A DNA stretch of 64,000 bases from Eremophila alpestris peregrina (lineage: Eukaryota > Chordata > Aves > Passeriformes > Alaudidae): contig WMCF01000012.1 of assembly GCA_009792885.1 (NCBI GenBank), positions 12,376,023 through 12,440,022 of the forward strand, given 5' to 3'. This document shows positions 60,842 through 64,000 of the stretch, one piece after another (the stretch's first letter is position 1; every line of letters begins with the position of its first letter). The notes below the pieces were generated by a model. The model saw only the letters and a list, made by a program, of their open reading frames with translations. It had not been told where the DNA came from and did not search any database. A program made the position numbers and the translations under genes.

Positions 60842-61719
60842 TGAGTCTAGAGTTGTTGTCTCTGTTCTTCAAGGTTGTTTATTCTTTTCTTATCTATTAA
60901 CTTCTTTTCTGCCCTGCCTGGGTCCATGCAGCAGCTCAGAGTGCCAGAACTGACCTCCTCCAAGGGCAGTGTTAACCCTTTATGCTAAGGTACTACATGT
61001 TCTATGTTTACAATTTATTACCGATATCTATTGCCTATGTTAGACAGTGCATTTCTACTCTAATTCAATCCAAAAGTGCCACCAACACGGCAGAAGATGG
61101 AGGACAAGAAGAAGAAGAAGGACAGGGACATGTCCAAATCGCTCCATGTTGTCCTCTTGAATTCCTATTTTAAAACCCCAAAATATTACTTTTCACCCTG
61201 TAATAAGTTACATTCTAATTAAACTCTTGTGGCTTGCAACTCCTCCCACAAAGTTGGCAGCCGTTCCCATGGACTGAAATCAAAGGCACTGCTACTTTTG
61301 ATTCTGTGCCAAGGTTCTTGAACCCCTCGCCAGGGTCTCGGACCACCCAGGGCATCCAGAGGAATGTCCTGGGTTCTGACACCCAGTGAGGGGCTCAACA
61401 GCTCAACAGCCTCAGAGGGTGGAAACCTCAGCCTAGCCATGCCTTGCCATGCAGGCCTGGGCCTGGTCACTTGCCTGTTCAAAGGCTGGAAGCCAAGAGA
61501 GCTTATCACAGGCTTTGTTCATTTTTAACATGTGTTTTTCCACAGAGATGTGTTCAACTCTTTTAAACCAGTCTTCAAAAGTCAGTCTTCAGAAATAGCC
61601 AGCTGATTGGCTCTCCAAAACTAACCAGCTGATTGCCTCCTCCAGGCTTCCACAGGGATCCACCCACAACCTGAGGACTCCCCTCCAGCTGAAAACATGA
61701 CATCTGTTAAGCCACAACA
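60842..61719 (-). mobile_element. 5' LTR of an endogenous retrovirus
   Basis: On the minus strand it starts TGTTGTGGCTTAACAGATG (61,719) and ends ACTCTAGACTCA (60,842), about 878 bp with TG...CA ends. It contains a TTTAAAAG TATA-like box (about 61,562), several songbird-LTR landmarks ('gccaactttgtgggaggagt', 'ggaattcaagaggacaacat', 'gtcctccatcttctgccgtg') and a polyadenylation signal AATAAACAACC (signal 60,878-60,883). A PBS-like segment and GC-rich leader follow, as expected of a 5' LTR. The open frames within it are incidental. Confidence 0.8.
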
Positions 61720-61916
61720 GTAGACTTCAAATTGAAATCAGTGTTTTGACTATTTTTTCTTCAGTAAGAGAATAAAAAAACTACTTTTCTTCTGGGCTTG
61801 AAAGAAGTTCACTATCAGTTGAAAAAATCCAGTTGGGTGCATTGATGCCTTAAGTTTTTGCTTTGATATTTTTTAGATTCTATACTGCCTTAGCATGTGA
61901 CTCTGAACATATAAAG

Positions 61917-62298
61917 TGTTAGCAAGTTCTCTTCACAGGGTAGTTAGACAAAACAATCTTTTTCCAGCCTGAGAACCAAGGACACCATTGCAGATTCGTG
62001 ATCAGAAAGTGTAAGTGGTGGCAAATTGAAGAGAAGATGGGACTTCCTAATCTGAAAGTGTCATTGGACAATTGACACCAACGTGCAAATGGATGAAAAC
62101 TTATAAAATTTTGAAAACTCATGACTGGTTGTCCATCTTGCATCCATCTTGGGTCCATCTTGGGTCCACCTTGGGCAGAGCCACAGCTGGGTTCTGGTAC
62201 TGCCCAAGGTGTATCCTTTGAAGGCCTTTTAATAAATACTTACTTTATTCCTTTAGCTCTGTCTAGCCTCTGTTGCAGATCAGCCTCTCTAGGCATCA
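61917..62298 (+). mobile_element. Solo LTR, plus strand
   Basis: About 382 bp from TGTTAGCAAG to AGGCATCA. It has a TATA-like TTATAAAA (about 62,101), a 12-bp tandem repeat, and an AATAAATACTTAC polyadenylation segment (about 62,231) followed by a U5-like tail ending in CA. The TATA-to-poly(A) order fixes the strand. No adjoining coding sequence and no clear target duplication are visible, so the left boundary is approximate. Confidence 0.75.
62132..62176 (+). repeat. 12-bp tandem repeat inside the LTR
   Basis: Four consecutive units of the form TCCATCTTGGGT, the first and last imperfect, lie between the TATA-like box and the poly(A) signal of the LTR. Confidence 0.85.
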
Positions 62299-62304
62299 GC
62301 ATCA

Positions 62305-63052
62305 TGTTGCAACAGAAATTCAGGGTAGTTTAATGAGTTTTTTTGGAGTGAAGTGCAATTTACAGAAAAAAACTGAATAATTAGACCACCATCAAATACA
62401 TTAGATATAAAGAAGTGTGTATCTTTGGGTTTTAATCAAACTGAAACTTACTGTGTAAAACTAGGGTTATGCATTTCAAGTTCTAGTGAAAACCATTGAA
62501 TCCAAGAAGGGGTTCTGTTAGAGACATCAAATATGAAAGTATTTTAAACTACTTTAAAAGAGAAAATGTGTTATTTGTCTTCTACATAAATATCTCTTAC
62601 TGGGATATTTGTAGAAAGTATTATTCTTTCAGATTTGTCAGGATGTTCTTTTAAAAGATATAAAAATCATGAACTTTTTTGATATGCCTGTATGTTTGGA
62701 AGATTAGATAAACAAACTAAAAATAAATTATCTTTTCCCAGAAATAAATAAGATTTTTTTTCTTTTATAATTTTTAATTCCATACCTATCTCTAATTACA
62801 TGTCATTATGCAAATATTGTGGGAATGAACTAGAGGACATGTACAGTTATTAAGAAGAAATTGTCCAAGAAACATCCTTGAACACCTGTGTCAGCCAAAC
62901 AACGGGGAAGAATTAATATGGAATTATGCTGGTTGTTATCATCTGATTGAAAATCTTCAACTCCTGCAACATAATATTTAGGTCACCCAAAATTTTCTTT
63001 GGATCTGTTAAAGATTTGGGTCTAAATTTATAATATATAAGATGAACCACTA
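62305..63052. other. Non-coding AT-rich DNA between two LTRs
   Basis: No gene or repeat recognised. Short, T/A-rich open frames only. Confidence 0.55.
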
Positions 63053-63637
63053 TGTGGGAGGCCAGAGTATCCCTCTGGGTCTCCTGGATGGGCAGCAGCC
63101 TGGAAGGGGGGGCTGATCCCCCTCGGCCTGTGTCAGAGACAGTGGTGGCTTTGATCTGAGCCCGTGGGAAAAGGCTGCCAGGGCTGTCTGAGGATTTGAA
63201 GGTCACAAAAGTTTGATTAGTGTGATTTTTGTTATATCACTGGGTGAGAAAGTAGGGTTTTTTGATTTTGCTATATAGGTAAAATGGGGCCAAGATGGAG
63301 GCAGATCAATGTGATAAGAACACATTTTCCTGTCTTCCTTTTCCCCTTCCTCTTTGCAAAGGGTGATGGTTTTTTGGGATTGGGTGAAGGTGCAATTTCA
63401 CTGCATGACATGGATTTTAGTTATTGGTGTTTAGAGAAAAACAACGTTAACGTAGAGTATAAAAACCCAGGTGCTTTCGTGGGCAGGAGAGAATCCATTT
63501 CTCCAGCTGCCTGTGAACTTCACACTGGACAGAATGAACTTAGAGATAAGATTTCTAAAATAAACATCTTCAGACAGCAACCCAGATGTTCTCCTATTCC
63601 TTCTTCCAAGCATGGGCAGTGAGAAAACAGCCTTTTA
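63053..63637 (+). mobile_element. Solo LTR, plus strand, with possible 5-bp target duplication
   Basis: Starts TGTGGGAGGCC (63,053). It has a TATA box TATAAAAAC (about 63,458) about 100 bp ahead of an AATAAACATC polyadenylation signal (63,560-63,565), then a C/T-rich U5-like tail. CACTA occurs directly before (63,048-63,052) and after (63,638-63,642), which would give an element of about 585 bp. The 3' end then reads TA instead of the usual CA, so the right boundary may instead be near 63,612-63,618. The 112-codon open frame across it is not retroviral coding sequence that I recognise. Confidence 0.75.
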
Positions 63638-63642
63638 CACTA

Positions 63643-64000
63643 CTGGGGTTAATCTCAGAACTGATAACTCCAACACCACTATAGTGGATGACATTGTGAC
63701 TACCTTTTTCAATCCATTATTCTTACTGATTTCAACCATTATGAAAATTAAAATAATAGTTTTTAAAATAATATAGATTTTAAACACTGCCTTAAACTTT
63801 TTAAAAATTTTTTTCTTCTATCATCATGTTTTTTATCCCTTGGAACTATTTATTAATTTCATTTTAATCTCAGCTTTTGGAATTTTCCATCCAACCAAAA
63901 AAAATTCAGGGGTGGAGACTGTGCCTAAAAAATTATAAATTCTATGAGTAGTTGCATGTACTGGTGAAAATAAACTTTCACCAATAAAATGTCTCCAATA
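63643..64000. other. Non-coding AT-rich DNA to the window end
   Basis: I see no gene, repeat or motif that I can support here. Confidence 0.55.

Noticed and set aside
59460..60872. 470-codon open frame on the minus strand
   Set aside because: Most of it is the 860-base run of Ns. The real parts are an LTR tail and a GC-rich retroviral leader.
63284..63622. 112-codon frame in the terminal LTR
   Set aside because: It spans the TATA box and poly(A) signal of the LTR and has no recognised protein similarity.

Overview
The window looks like a piece of a bird nuclear genome, most likely a songbird. The sequence shows AT-rich, gene-poor DNA, several chicken-repeat-1 (CR1) LINE fragments with the usual avian 3' end, and several endogenous-retrovirus (ERV) LTRs of the kinds I associate with passerines. 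The species call is inference. I find no intact protein-coding gene, rRNA, tRNA, CRISPR array or prokaryotic feature. Every long open frame falls in a transposon, in GC-rich low-complexity DNA, in the run of Ns, or is short enough to be chance.

Layout. 1-260: probable LTR 3' end. 2,305-2,715: plus-strand CR1 reverse-transcriptase relic. 9,660-10,190: minus-strand CR1 3' end, followed directly by a CpG island (10,430-10,850). The island carries a 32-bp minisatellite with repeated kappaB-like and GC-box motifs, a candidate CTCF site and a CRE-like site. It is the only promoter-like region in the window, but I cannot assign it a gene. 11,684-11,825: an artefact, namely a 38-bp Nextera/Tn5 mosaic-end junction between two identical 52-bp copies of bird DNA. 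18,648-19,222: solo LTR. 32,757-33,770: minus-strand CR1 with an opposite-strand CR1 3' end inserted in it. 46,095-47,900: the longest CR1 (about 1.8 kb), with a frameshifted reverse transcriptase.

53,257-55,321: truncated minus-strand provirus with a 5' LTR, a lysine-tRNA-like primer-binding site, leader, and an RNase H segment with three in-frame stops. 59,280-63,640: cluster of at least four LTRs in both orientations, surrounding an 860-base assembly gap. The remaining sequence, more than 80% of the window, is unannotated intergenic or intronic DNA with microsatellites, poly(A) tracts and many short perfect hairpins.

I do not see a new molecular system here. The observations most worth checking are the adapter artefact, the phased kappaB minisatellite in the CpG island, the excess of short perfect hairpins (a possible template-switch signature), the nested CR1 pair and the retroviral cluster at the gap.
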